From contig CAKZLA010000247.1 of NCBI GenBank assembly GCA_937124525.1, positions 1 to 6,657 of the forward strand: a stretch of 6,657 nt of DNA, given 5' to 3'. Shown piece by piece: positions 1 to 6,526 of the stretch. The position numbers were made by a program, and so were the translations under genes. Position 1 is the stretch's first letter. Every line of letters begins with the position of its first letter. The DNA is from an uncultured Desulfobacterium sp. (lineage in GTDB: Bacteria; Desulfobacterota; Desulfobacteria; Desulfobacterales; Desulfobacteraceae). The notes under the pieces were generated by a model. The model searched no databases. It saw only the letters and a program-made list of their open reading frames with translations, and was not told the origin of the DNA.

Positions 1-1838
1 AACCCCTTGTTCACGGGGATTTCACCATCAATGAGGCTTAAAAATTTATTGGTCGCCGCGTCCGAGGGCGCCCCCCCGGATGGGCTTCGCCGGGGGGCCA
101 GGGAATCCCCTTCATCAAAAAACACCACCGCCGGTGCAATCATTTTGGCAATGTCGTATACCCGATCCAGGTTGGCCACCACCCCATGGATGGGGTTGGT
201 GGGGTCCTGGAGGGCCGCAGGGCTTGTGGCAATGTCATGGACATGTTCGCTTTCACTCAACCAGGTGCGCACCAAAAAGGTTTTACCGCTTCCCGGAGGA
301 CCTGTGAGCACAACCCCCTTGTCTTCACTGACCCCATAGGTGAAACAATTATTAGCCATTTCACTGAATTTATCTTTGATGTTGCCCACATATTCCTCCC
401 ATGGGGCGTTGCGATCCATGCGATCCACCACTTTTTTATACAATTCACCATACACGTTCCGGGCCACCAGTTGAAAAGCGTTACGCACCAGAAAGGAATC
501 CTCCAGCATGTCCGGTTCAAAGGCCTCTTTCATGTCTATCACCGACTCCACCAGTTTCCGGACATAGGCCGGGGTCACCTTCAGACTGCGTTCCCGGAAA
601 ACAGTATAAATTTTTTCCACGGTCAGGTTCAAAGGGCTGTCCTTTTCCCCATCTTCCATGGTCAGGTTATGCCGCCTCAGCTCCAGCAAAACAATCTGTT
701 TTAAATTTAAGGGGTTCATCCAGTATTCAGACACATCAATGATTCTACCCTTTTCCACAAACCGCCGGTAGATGGAGGGATCAAACCGATGGGCCTGGTC
801 TGTGGTGGCCACAAGGAAGCAATCCCGAGTGCCGTTCATGATCTCATCCAGCACAATATTGGCAGTGTCAATGAGGGAGCGCTGTTGTCCCGAGGCCCCC
901 ATCTGGCTTGCCTCAGCCTTGCCAAAGGCGCTGTGGGCCTCCTCCACATGACGGATGGCCGTAACCCGGGGATGTCCCATGGCTTTTCTAAAAAGGTTGC
1001 CAGGTTCACCAGCGTAGGCGGTCTGGTAATCATTGGGGGTAATGGTTGAGTAGTCCACCACAATCCCCCTCTCTTCAAAGTGGGTCAGGTTCGCCAGGAT
1101 TCTCTTTTTAAAAATCCGGTTCACCAGGGGAATTTTGGAAAGCCTTCTGTAAAATCGTCGGACCCGCCCCAGGGCAAGGGCCATGGCAAATTCGGGGTCC
1201 ACCTCTTCCAGGCTGGTGAAAAGCCCTTCCCGGGCCAGGATCTCATCCCGCTTGACCCGCCAGTCAATGGTGGGAATCACCTCATCTCTGAAAATCACCT
1301 TATCCAGGCTCTCCTGCACCGTGGCGGTTTTTCCACTGCCGCTGGACCCTTCCACTAAGAGCAGGGGGGCCTTGGGCACATCCTGTCCGGTGAGGTACTC
1401 CTTTCGAATGTGGGCTCTGTATATCTTTTCAATGATTTCTTCCACCTCCACCGGCACATGGATATCCGTGAGATGGCCGTCAAGGACGGCAAGTAAATAT
1501 TTTCGTTCCGGTGGGGTCAGCTCTTTTTCAATGATTTTATTCCAGGATTTTCCCGGATGGGTTTCGCCGGAATACTTAAAGCGTTTTTTCCAGTCGGTGA
1601 GGATATCCGGATCATTTAACACATTCATACGCCTGGTTTTCCGACGTAAAAAAAAGAAACGCGAAAAAACAGCTTTGATCCAGTTAAACACCCGGGAACC
1701 CGGCTGGTATTGATTCAACCGGGCTCTCATGAACGCCCGGGTTTCGGAGGACCAGGATTCCGCCAGGCTTTCAATGCGTTTTATCTGTGTTTCGGGAAGA
1801 CGAATATGGGTTTTCTCTTTGGTCAACCGCCTTGGCAT
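1..1838 (-). CDS. Tandem AAA+ ATPase (two P-loop modules), 3' end outside window
   Basis: The frame is open from an ATG at 1838-1836 to the window edge, giving 612 residues without a stop; the C-terminus is missing. AGGAGGT lies 5 nt before the ATG, which fixes the start. Residues 1-150 are an N-terminal region I do not recognise, with a basic-aromatic stretch near 51-70. The first ATPase module has a Walker A (GSSGSGKT, 164-171), a pore-loop-like segment (AYAGEP, 274-279), a degenerate Walker B (HVEEAH, 297-302), a sensor-1-like segment (FLVATTD, 341-347) and an arginine-finger-like DPSIYRRF (353-360). The second has a canonical Walker A (GPPGSGKT, 513-520) and Walker B (VVFFDEGD, 571-578); its sensor and arginine finger lie beyond the window. 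This architecture is known from Cdc48/p97-like unfoldases, which thread or remodel proteins using ATP. The substrate is unknown. The upstream same-strand SPFH gene suggests a membrane-linked job, which is inference. No protease domain is visible. Confidence 0.9.
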   Translation of the reverse strand, partial: MPRRLTKEKTHIRLPETQIKRIESLAESWSSETRAFMRARLNQYQPGSRVFNWIKAVFSRFFFLRRKTRRMNVLNDPDILTDWKKRFKYSGETHPGKSWNKIIEKELTPPERKYLLAVLDGHLTDIHVPVEVEEIIEKIYRAHIRKEYLTGQDVPKAPLLLVEGSSGSGKTATVQESLDKVIFRDEVIPTIDWRVKRDEILAREGLFTSLEEVDPEFAMALALGRVRRFYRRLSKIPLVNRIFKKRILANLTHFEERGIVVDYSTITPNDYQTAYAGEPGNLFRKAMGHPRVTAIRHVEEAHSAFGKAEASQMGASGQQRSLIDTANIVLDEIMNGTRDCFLVATTDQAHRFDPSIYRRFVEKGRIIDVSEYWMNPLNLKQIVLLELRRHNLTMEDGEKDSPLNLTVEKIYTVFRERSLKVTPAYVRKLVESVIDMKEAFEPDMLEDSFLVRNAFQLVARNVYGELYKKVVDRMDRNAPWEEYVGNIKDKFSEMANNCFTYGVSEDKGVVLTGPPGSGKTFLVRTWLSESEHVHDIATSPAALQDPTNPIHGVVANLDRVYDIAKMIAPAVVFFDEGDSLAPRRSPSGGAPSDAATNKFLSLIDGEIPVNKG

Positions 1839-2003
1839 GGAATACCTCCTGAAACCATCGTGGATGTAATACATCAATGATCAAATTTGTTGATTTTGCC
1901 ATATACCCGGGAGAGTGTTAGGCTTTCACAATCGCCCTGCAAAACTTAATCATCGAGCGTACAAATTTGGAGATAGAGATCACTCGACGATCTGTCCACG
2001 TGC

Positions 2004-2963
2004 TTACTTATCCAATAGTTTATCTTCTTGCTCCACCGGAGTGCATTTAACGGGATCAGGGGGAAGGGTAAGGGCCGGAGATACCCGGCTGTCATGCATC
2101 ACAAAAGTTTTTTGCCCGGTCTGATTGGCATAGGCCGTGGCCCACTTCTGCTGGGTTAAGAACTGCAAAAGATCCGTGCTGATCCCCTGCTCTTTGCCCC
2201 CCAGCGCATCCTGGAGCGAACTGATGCTGTCCAAATAGGCCTTGTAAAGTTTACGAATACGATCGGCCTCCTGGTCTGCGGCATAATTGGCGGCCTCGGC
2301 AATGAGTTCCCTTCGTTTTTTTTCCTCTGTGGCCTCCACCAGCTTATCCCCGAACCGAGTTTCCCGGAGCACAAAACTGACCACTTCCATGCCATATTTT
2401 TCTTCCAGGGTGGGGCCGTCTTTATTGATGGGTCGGGATTTCAATGCATTAAAAATTTTCTCCTTGATCTGCTCTCGGTCACTAATGAGACTGTTCACCT
2501 TCTGGGCCTGGAGAATATCCTTGACGATGCCATCAAAGTCCCCCTGGAGCAGGTCCCGGGGGAAAAGGGTTTCTATGGCCCACACCTTAAGGTTATTAAT
2601 GCGATAGGTAAGCACCGCCGAAGTCCACAATGCCACATTCTCCTTGGAGATAATGCGCATGGGCTCCATGCTATTACCAAGATAGAGGCTCTGGTTCATC
2701 AGGGGTACATCCTGCTCTATGCGGGTGAAAAAAGGAAGTCTGGCATGCCATCCCACCTGGGTAACCGCCTTTCGTGTGCCGTTGAGCTGCTCAATGACCA
2801 TGGCATAGTTGAGCTTCACCTTGTAAATTACCTGGGTCGAATAAATCACCGCCACAAGGCTGTAAAGGGTGGCAAAAATAAAAAACATAAACATGAACCT
2901 GCGAAGAAAAATCCCCACCCGCGCCCGTTGAAGAAAGTTGGGAACTGCTTTTTTATCGGTCAT
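2004..2963 (-). CDS. SPFH/band 7 (prohibitin/HflC-like) membrane protein
   Basis: A 319-residue protein with a short basic cytoplasmic N-terminus, one hydrophobic segment at about residues 22-45, then an SPFH domain. Typical features are a GWHARLPFF segment (71-79), like the GxHxxxPF of HflC and prohibitins, and an ISKENVALWTSAVLTYRI segment (105-122), like the usual 'T.DnV.v.v.a.v.yRi' strand pair. A charged helical stretch (about 205-255, rich in E, K, A) is probably the coiled-coil arm by which SPFH proteins form rings. The start is supported by AAGGAG 5 nt upstream. Family members form large membrane assemblies and often control AAA+ machines, such as HflK/HflC with FtsH. Here a tandem AAA+ gene begins 165 bp downstream on the same strand with no clear terminator between, so a partnership is plausible but inferred. 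It is not clearly HflK or HflC; those usually occur as a pair, and only one SPFH gene is seen here. Confidence 0.87.
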   Translation of the reverse strand: MTDKKAVPNFLQRARVGIFLRRFMFMFFIFATLYSLVAVIYSTQVIYKVKLNYAMVIEQLNGTRKAVTQVGWHARLPFFTRIEQDVPLMNQSLYLGNSMEPMRIISKENVALWTSAVLTYRINNLKVWAIETLFPRDLLQGDFDGIVKDILQAQKVNSLISDREQIKEKIFNALKSRPINKDGPTLEEKYGMEVVSFVLRETRFGDKLVEATEEKKRRELIAEAANYAADQEADRIRKLYKAYLDSISSLQDALGGKEQGISTDLLQFLTQQKWATAYANQTGQKTFVMHDSRVSPALTLPPDPVKCTPVEQEDKLLDK

Positions 2964-3110
2964 GGTAGCTCCTTTTCAAGAAATTTTTTATATAAAACTC
3001 CATCTAAATCACTGAAATGATAAAAATTTCAATCTTCGTTGTGGTAGGTAATTACTGCATGTTATACTGCCCATTTTCAGGATTATTCATGAACAAATCG
3101 GCAAGCCCCC

Positions 3111-3133
3111 CCCCTGAGTATATAGCTCAGGGG
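3111..3133. repeat. Perfect hairpin, 8-bp arms, 7-nt loop
   Basis: CCCCTGAG (3111-3118) and CTCAGGGG (3126-3133) are exact reverse complements around the loop TATATAG. The left arm is the end of a run of nine C residues. No T-run follows on either strand, so this is not a standard intrinsic terminator. It lies about 150 bp upstream of the SPFH start, on the leader side of that gene. Confidence 0.6.
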
Positions 3134-3422
3134 ATGTTCAACTGGATTGGCAATAATAGCCAACTGCTGCCCTTGGCCCCCTTACAAGCTTAAATATACT
3201 GGTTCGATAGCAAAATTGATCACGTTGAACGATTCATGGACTCAGAGGGTAGCGTTTTTTAATATGATCTGTTGTAGACGAACGAGGCGACCTGACAAAT
3301 AAAAATTCAGATGTGTCATGGCCCGGACGGACTTTACTTTATTAGTGAGGAAAGCATAACTCAAACTGCAAAAGGGGTCAATTTTTTTTTAATTTTAAAA
3401 AAATACCAAAATAATAGCTTCT

Positions 3423-3476
3423 CCGGACCTGCTTCCAACTTTGCCGGGTGGGTAAGACGGCTCCATACAGGTCCGG
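3423..3476 (-). repeat. Nested inverted repeat just downstream of the dihydrouridine synthase gene
   Basis: CCGGACCTG (3423-3431) and CAGGTCCGG (3468-3476) are exact reverse complements. Inside them GCCG (3443-3446) pairs with CGGC (3458-3461), giving an outer 9-bp stem, an internal loop and an inner 4-bp stem. It begins about 7 bp after the stop codon on the minus strand, so it would form in the 3' end of that transcript. A run of seven U occurs only about 20 nt further on, too far for a typical intrinsic terminator. It could be a 3'-end processing structure, an atypical terminator, a small structured RNA or a dispersed repeat. I do not recognise a known RNA family. Confidence 0.55.
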
Positions 3477-3482
3477 GCTGCA

Positions 3483-4466
3483 TCAAGTTCCATGGCTGCA
3501 ATTTAAAGGAAGGGGGCAATACAGGGGAGTAGAGGCAAAATAGGCATCTGCCGCCTGTTTGTATGCGTCTTTGTCCCGGGCCTTCAAGAGTTTCTTAAGT
3601 GGCTTTCGGCTGTCTTTAAATGAGGGGCCAATATATGCCCAGAATCCCTTCATGCGGCCCGTCACATGGACAGGACCGAAAAATTTTTCCGAATAGGTGT
3701 AAAACAGCTCATCGTGGAAAGCCTTGATGATTTCAAGTTCCCTGGAGAGATCCCAGGAAAGACCCTTGATTCTGGCGGGCAAAAAAGGATCAGCCAGTAT
3801 ACCCCGTCCGATCATGAATTTCTGTATTTGGGGGAATCTATCTTGAATCGTCTGAAATTTATCCCGGGAGGTGATATCGCCATTGTACACCAGGGAATGA
3901 CCAGTGTGATGACTCACCCGTTCAAAGGCATCAATATCCGCCTCCCCCTCGTACATCTGTATCCCGGTTCTGGGGTGCACAATGATCTCTTCCAGGGGGT
4001 ATCTTTCAAACACCGGCAGCAATTTAAAGATTTCCTCTTTATCCTTTCTCCCCAGTCTCACCTTCACCGACAGCTTACACACCCCGGCTGAAAACACCTC
4101 ATCCAGAAGAACGTCCACCATATCAGGCCAGGGTAACATGCCTGACCCCCGTTTCTTTTTAGCAATCTTGGAATGGGGGCACCCCATGTTCCAATTCATG
4201 GTATCGTACCCGTATTGGGTGAGGTGCCGGGCCATGAAAATAAAATCTGCTGCCACATTGCCCAGGATCTGGGGGAAAACAGGCAGGTTGGGATTATTTT
4301 CAGGTAAAAGATCTTTGATGCGGGCGGGCTTAAGACGCTGCTCCCCCATGGTGGAAACAAAGGGGGCCAGGGCTTCGTCCAAACCTGAAAAATGATTGGT
4401 ATAAATTTCCCTGAAAACTGCGTCTGTATAACCCTGTAACGGGGCCAATATTAATTTTGCGTCCAT
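3483..4466 (-). CDS. dus: tRNA-dihydrouridine synthase (FMN-dependent)
   Basis: A 327-residue protein of the Dus family, which reduces specific uridines in tRNA to dihydrouridine using FMN and NADPH. The N-terminal LILAPLQGYTD matches the family's 'laPMaGvTd' FMN-binding strand. The signature NMGCPHSKIAKKKRGSGML includes the catalytic cysteine, about residue 96 from the chosen start. A VHPRTG segment (about 163-168), NGDI (195-198) and MIGRG (218-222) match the remaining FMN-phosphate strands of the TIM barrel. A helical C-terminal domain follows, and the length is normal for the family. The chosen ATG (4466-4464) has AAGGA 5 nt upstream; a TTG nine codons earlier lacks one and is less likely. 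The substrate position (DusA, B or C type) cannot be assigned. It faces away from the TetR gene and is probably transcribed separately from the SPFH gene 519 bp downstream. Confidence 0.92.
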   Translation of the reverse strand: MDAKLILAPLQGYTDAVFREIYTNHFSGLDEALAPFVSTMGEQRLKPARIKDLLPENNPNLPVFPQILGNVAADFIFMARHLTQYGYDTMNWNMGCPHSKIAKKKRGSGMLPWPDMVDVLLDEVFSAGVCKLSVKVRLGRKDKEEIFKLLPVFERYPLEEIIVHPRTGIQMYEGEADIDAFERVSHHTGHSLVYNGDITSRDKFQTIQDRFPQIQKFMIGRGILADPFLPARIKGLSWDLSRELEIIKAFHDELFYTYSEKFFGPVHVTGRMKGFWAYIGPSFKDSRKPLKKLLKARDKDAYKQAADAYFASTPLYCPLPLNCSHGT

Positions 4467-4471
4467 GTTTT

Positions 4472-4476
4472 TCCTT
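4472..4476 (-). promoter_or_regulatory. Ribosome binding site of the dihydrouridine synthase gene
   Basis: AAGGA on the minus strand sits 5 nt before the ATG at 4466-4464. It decides in favour of this ATG over an in-frame TTG at 4493-4491. Confidence 0.65.
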
Positions 4477-4716
4477 ATGCCCTTAACTTCCAAACTATAT
4501 TTTTAAAAAAATCTACTCTAATTTCAGTCGCCCTTTGATTATCATCAGATTTAGATTTTGCTTAATGATTTTTTTTTGCTCTATCTTTGTATATAACACA
4601 AGGCTGATCCCATGGCTCGGCAATATTTTTACCAGCCCTTCATATCAACTTCAAAATCTTAACCAATCAAGCCAATTAAAATGAAATGCTACTTTGCCGG
4701 TGATGAATAAAATCAC

Positions 4717-4746
4717 TTGACAATTTAAATTAAAAAATAGAATATA
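4717..4746 (+). promoter_or_regulatory. Probable promoter of the tetR-acyl-CoA dehydrogenase unit
   Basis: A consensus -35 box TTGACA lies at 4717-4722. At the expected 17-18 bp distance the sequence is the A/T-rich GAATATA (4740-4746), which would serve as a -10 and lies inside the 16-bp palindrome. The start codon is at 4782. The -10 is weak by consensus, so the exact start of transcription is uncertain. Confidence 0.5.
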
Positions 4747-4753
4747 TATTCTA
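4738..4753. promoter_or_regulatory. Perfect 16-bp palindrome, likely TetR operator
   Basis: TAGAATATATATTCTA reads identically on both strands. It ends 28 bp before the TetR start codon and covers the likely -10 region. Dimeric TetR-family repressors bind palindromes in their own promoters, so autoregulation, and control of the downstream dehydrogenase, is the natural reading. A simple A/T-rich palindrome can arise by chance, but the outer TAGAA/TTCTA arms make this one more specific. Confidence 0.55.
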
Positions 4754-4781
4754 ACATTGAAATAGTAACGGAGAATACGTA

Positions 4782-5414
4782 ATGGGTGTTTCAAGAAAAG
4801 AACGGGATGATTTAAGAAGACAACAAGAAATCATGGAGGCGGCCCTTTCCATATTTGCGGCCCAGGGATTCCATGGTACCACCATGGCCCAGATCAGCGA
4901 ATCTGCCCAATACCCCCTTGGAACCATTTATAAATATTTCTCCAGTAAAAAACAGATCTACCACGAACTTGTCATGGAACGGGTTCATCAACTGGGGGAT
5001 ATTCTTTATGAAATCAGCATCAAACCACACCTCTCCCCCACGGAAAAACTGAAACAATTTCTGTTTTCCCAATCAAAATTTTATCGCACAAACAATGAGT
5101 TCATCCGTATTTATATATCCGAGCGCAGTACCATTGATTCGGTACTGATGCCCAAGCTGAATCAAAAAGTCAACAGGATGAATGACAAAATGGTCTCCCT
5201 GTTTCAAAAAACCTTTGAGCAAGGACAAAACGGTGAGTTCAAATCCTATCCCCCCCGGGAGATGGCCCTTTTATTCACGGACATTGCCCACTCCGTATCC
5301 TGGTCATCCCTGTTTGAGGACGAGGATGAAGAAACTCACCATAAACGGCTTGAACTGATTTTTAATATATTTTTGAACGGCGTTGCCGACAACAAAACCT
5401 TACAGGAGAACTAA
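4782..5414 (+). CDS. TetR/AcrR-family transcriptional regulator
   Basis: A 210-residue protein with the standard N-terminal DNA-binding domain. Helix 1 (about residues 12-28, RRQQEIMEAALSIFAAQG) is followed by the helix-turn-helix TTMAQISESAQYPLGTIYKYF-type region (33-53) and the KKQIYHELV segment. The rest is a helical ligand-binding/dimerisation domain without recognisable ligand residues. Length is normal. ACGGAG lies 8 nt before the ATG. The acyl-CoA dehydrogenase start codon follows its stop after a single base, so the two are almost certainly co-transcribed and the regulator probably answers to an acyl-CoA or related compound. The ligand is inferred, not visible. The 16-bp palindrome upstream is its likely operator. 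Confidence 0.92.
   Translation: MGVSRKERDDLRRQQEIMEAALSIFAAQGFHGTTMAQISESAQYPLGTIYKYFSSKKQIYHELVMERVHQLGDILYEISIKPHLSPTEKLKQFLFSQSKFYRTNNEFIRIYISERSTIDSVLMPKLNQKVNRMNDKMVSLFQKTFEQGQNGEFKSYPPREMALLFTDIAHSVSWSSLFEDEDEETHHKRLELIFNIFLNGVADNKTLQEN
5404..5408 (+). promoter_or_regulatory. Ribosome binding site of the acyl-CoA dehydrogenase
   Basis: AGGAG inside the last codons of the TetR gene lies 7 nt before the ATG at 5416. It favours this start over an upstream in-frame TTG at 5383, which would overlap the regulator and lacks such a site. Confidence 0.7.
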
Positions 5415-5415
5415 C

Positions 5416-6312
5416 ATGGCACAACACATCGCTGACAGACGAGACCAGGACTTTGTACTTCATGAGATGCTAAATGTTGAAGATCTTTCCAAACATGAGC
5501 GCTTTGAAGATTTCAACAAAAAAACCATTGACATGGTCATCACCGAGGCCCGGAACCTGGCCATCAAAGAGATCCTTCCCACCCAGGCGGAGGGCGACGA
5601 AATCGGTTGTATCCTCAAGGATGGCCAGGTCCATGTGCCCGAAGCCTTTCGCAAACCCTATCGCCTTTTTTGTGAGGGAGAATGGGTGGCCATGTGTGAC
5701 GACCCGGAATATGGGGGACAGGGCATGCCAAAGGCAGTTGCCATGGCAGCAGGGGAAATGTTCACCGGTGCCAACTGTTCTTTTATGATGTACCCGGGAC
5801 TCACCCACGGGGCAGGCAAACTTGTGGAAGAGTTTGGAACCGAGGCCCAAAAAAAGACCTACCTTGCCAACCTTTACACAGGCAAATGGGGTGGCACCAT
5901 GTGTCTCACCGAACCCGAAGCCGGTTCCGACGTGGGGGCTTTGAGCACAACGGCTGTCAGAAATGATGACGGCACCTTTTCCATCACCGGAAATAAAATA
6001 TTTATCTCCGGCGGGGACCAGAATCTCGTGGAGAACATCGTCCATCCTGTGCTGGCCCGCATTGAAGGTGCCCCGGCCGGCACCAAGGGAATTTCCCTGT
6101 TTCTGGTGCCCAAGTACAAGGTGAATGAAGACGGCACCCCCGGGGAATCCAACAACGTGGAATGCACCGGAATTGAAAAGAAAATGGGTATCCATGGCAA
6201 CACCACGGCATCGCTGTCCTTTGGCGCCAAAGGTTCCTGCATTGGAGAACTTCTGGGAGAAGAAAACAAGGGCATGAAAGCCATGTTTGTCATGATGAAT
6301 GAGGCCCGTCTT
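5416..6312 (+). pseudogene. Acyl-CoA dehydrogenase, broken after residue 299
   Basis: The first 299 residues match the long acyl-CoA dehydrogenase class (about 600 residues, FadE/DmdC-like), which oxidises acyl-CoA thioesters to 2-enoyl-CoA with FAD and passes electrons to electron-transferring flavoprotein. Visible landmarks are the N-terminal helical domain (about 1-160), the FAD/substrate segment MCLTEPEAGSDVG (162-174), KIFISGG (194-200), the KGISLFLVPK strand (224-233), KMGIHG (256-261) and the MMNEARL motif (293-299) that opens the C-terminal helical domain. After this the family normally continues with about 300 residues that include the catalytic glutamate and further FAD contacts. 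Here the composition changes instead and the frame stops at 6466-6468, giving a 350-residue product that should be inactive. The break lies within about 6311-6330, since the words GIQGEG just after it resemble the family's GxQGxG and blur the junction. An assembly chimera is possible. The acyl chain substrate cannot be assigned. Confidence 0.8.
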
Positions 6313-6526
6313 TTATGCGGAATTCAAGGAGAGGGGGCTGCTCATCTTGCTGTTGAATTCAGTAAACAATATCCAAATCAACATGTTAATGTTGGTATTG
6401 CTTGGCTACAGGCGAGTATATTCGTGAATTGGGAGATATATTTCTACAATCGAAGGTGTTCTGGCTGAAAACGAACGTCGAGGCGATTGCTTCAAACACT
6501 TTTTTCTTGAAATCGTGGAGTTATAG
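6313..6526 (+). pseudogene. Unidentified decayed coding fragment in the tail after the broken dehydrogenase
   Basis: The DNA is more A/T-rich in third positions than the dehydrogenase. Protein-like stretches fall in three successive forward frames: EGAAHLAVEFSKQYPNQHVN in the dehydrogenase frame (about 6328-6387), GEYIRELGDIFLQ in the second (about 6412-6450), and IEGVLAENERRGDCFKHFF followed by LEIVEL and TAG in the third (6449-6526). Read together they suggest one old gene with two frameshifts. I do not recognise the family. A faint resemblance of the first part to a degenerate P-loop of STAND-type ATPases is too weak to use. Confidence 0.35.

Larger units (their letters stand above)
2964..3482. 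other. 519-bp intergenic region, no convincing gene
   Basis: This stretch separates the dihydrouridine synthase stop from the SPFH start, both on the minus strand. All frames are short and without ribosome binding sites. It contains a C9 tract followed by a perfect 8-bp-arm hairpin (3111-3133), a T/A-homopolymer block (3381-3403), and a 9-bp-arm nested inverted repeat (3423-3476). An A/T-rich segment at about 2980-3000 in front of the SPFH gene may include its promoter, but no convincing -35/-10 pair stands out. Confidence 0.6.
4467..4781. promoter_or_regulatory. 315-bp divergent intergenic region
   Basis: This A/T-rich region lies between the minus-strand dihydrouridine synthase gene and the plus-strand TetR gene, so it should hold both promoters. 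The TetR side shows a TTGACA box and a palindrome, listed separately. The side facing the dihydrouridine synthase gene holds several A/T-rich blocks (a T9 run near 4567 and A/T runs near 4497-4508), but I could not single out its promoter. No gene is apparent inside it. Confidence 0.6.

Noticed and set aside
186..704. 172-codon plus-strand frame
   Set aside because: It is the antisense shadow of the AAA+ gene, whose Walker A motif lies on the minus strand here.
1949..1991. Imperfect inverted repeat (ATCATCGAG/CTCGACGAT) between the SPFH and AAA+ genes
   Set aside because: One mismatch in nine, a 25-nt spacer and no T-run; not enough to call a terminator or operator.
3052..3129. Short minus-strand frame ending in LADLFMNNPENGQYNMQ
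   Set aside because: Only about 25 codons after the previous stop, no ribosome binding site and no recognised family; chance is the simpler explanation.
3119..3215. tRNA-like words (TATAGCTCAG near 3121 and GGTTCGA near 3202)
   Set aside because: No acceptor stem, D-arm pairing or anticodon arm can be built between them; GCTCAG is explained by the hairpin at 3111-3133.
3311..3532. 73-codon plus-strand frame across the hairpin and the end of the dihydrouridine synthase gene
   Set aside because: No ribosome binding site, overlaps a firm gene on the other strand, and its sequence is dictated by homopolymers and the inverted repeat.
5470..6195. 241-codon minus-strand frame
   Set aside because: Antisense shadow of the acyl-CoA dehydrogenase; the sense frame carries the family motifs.
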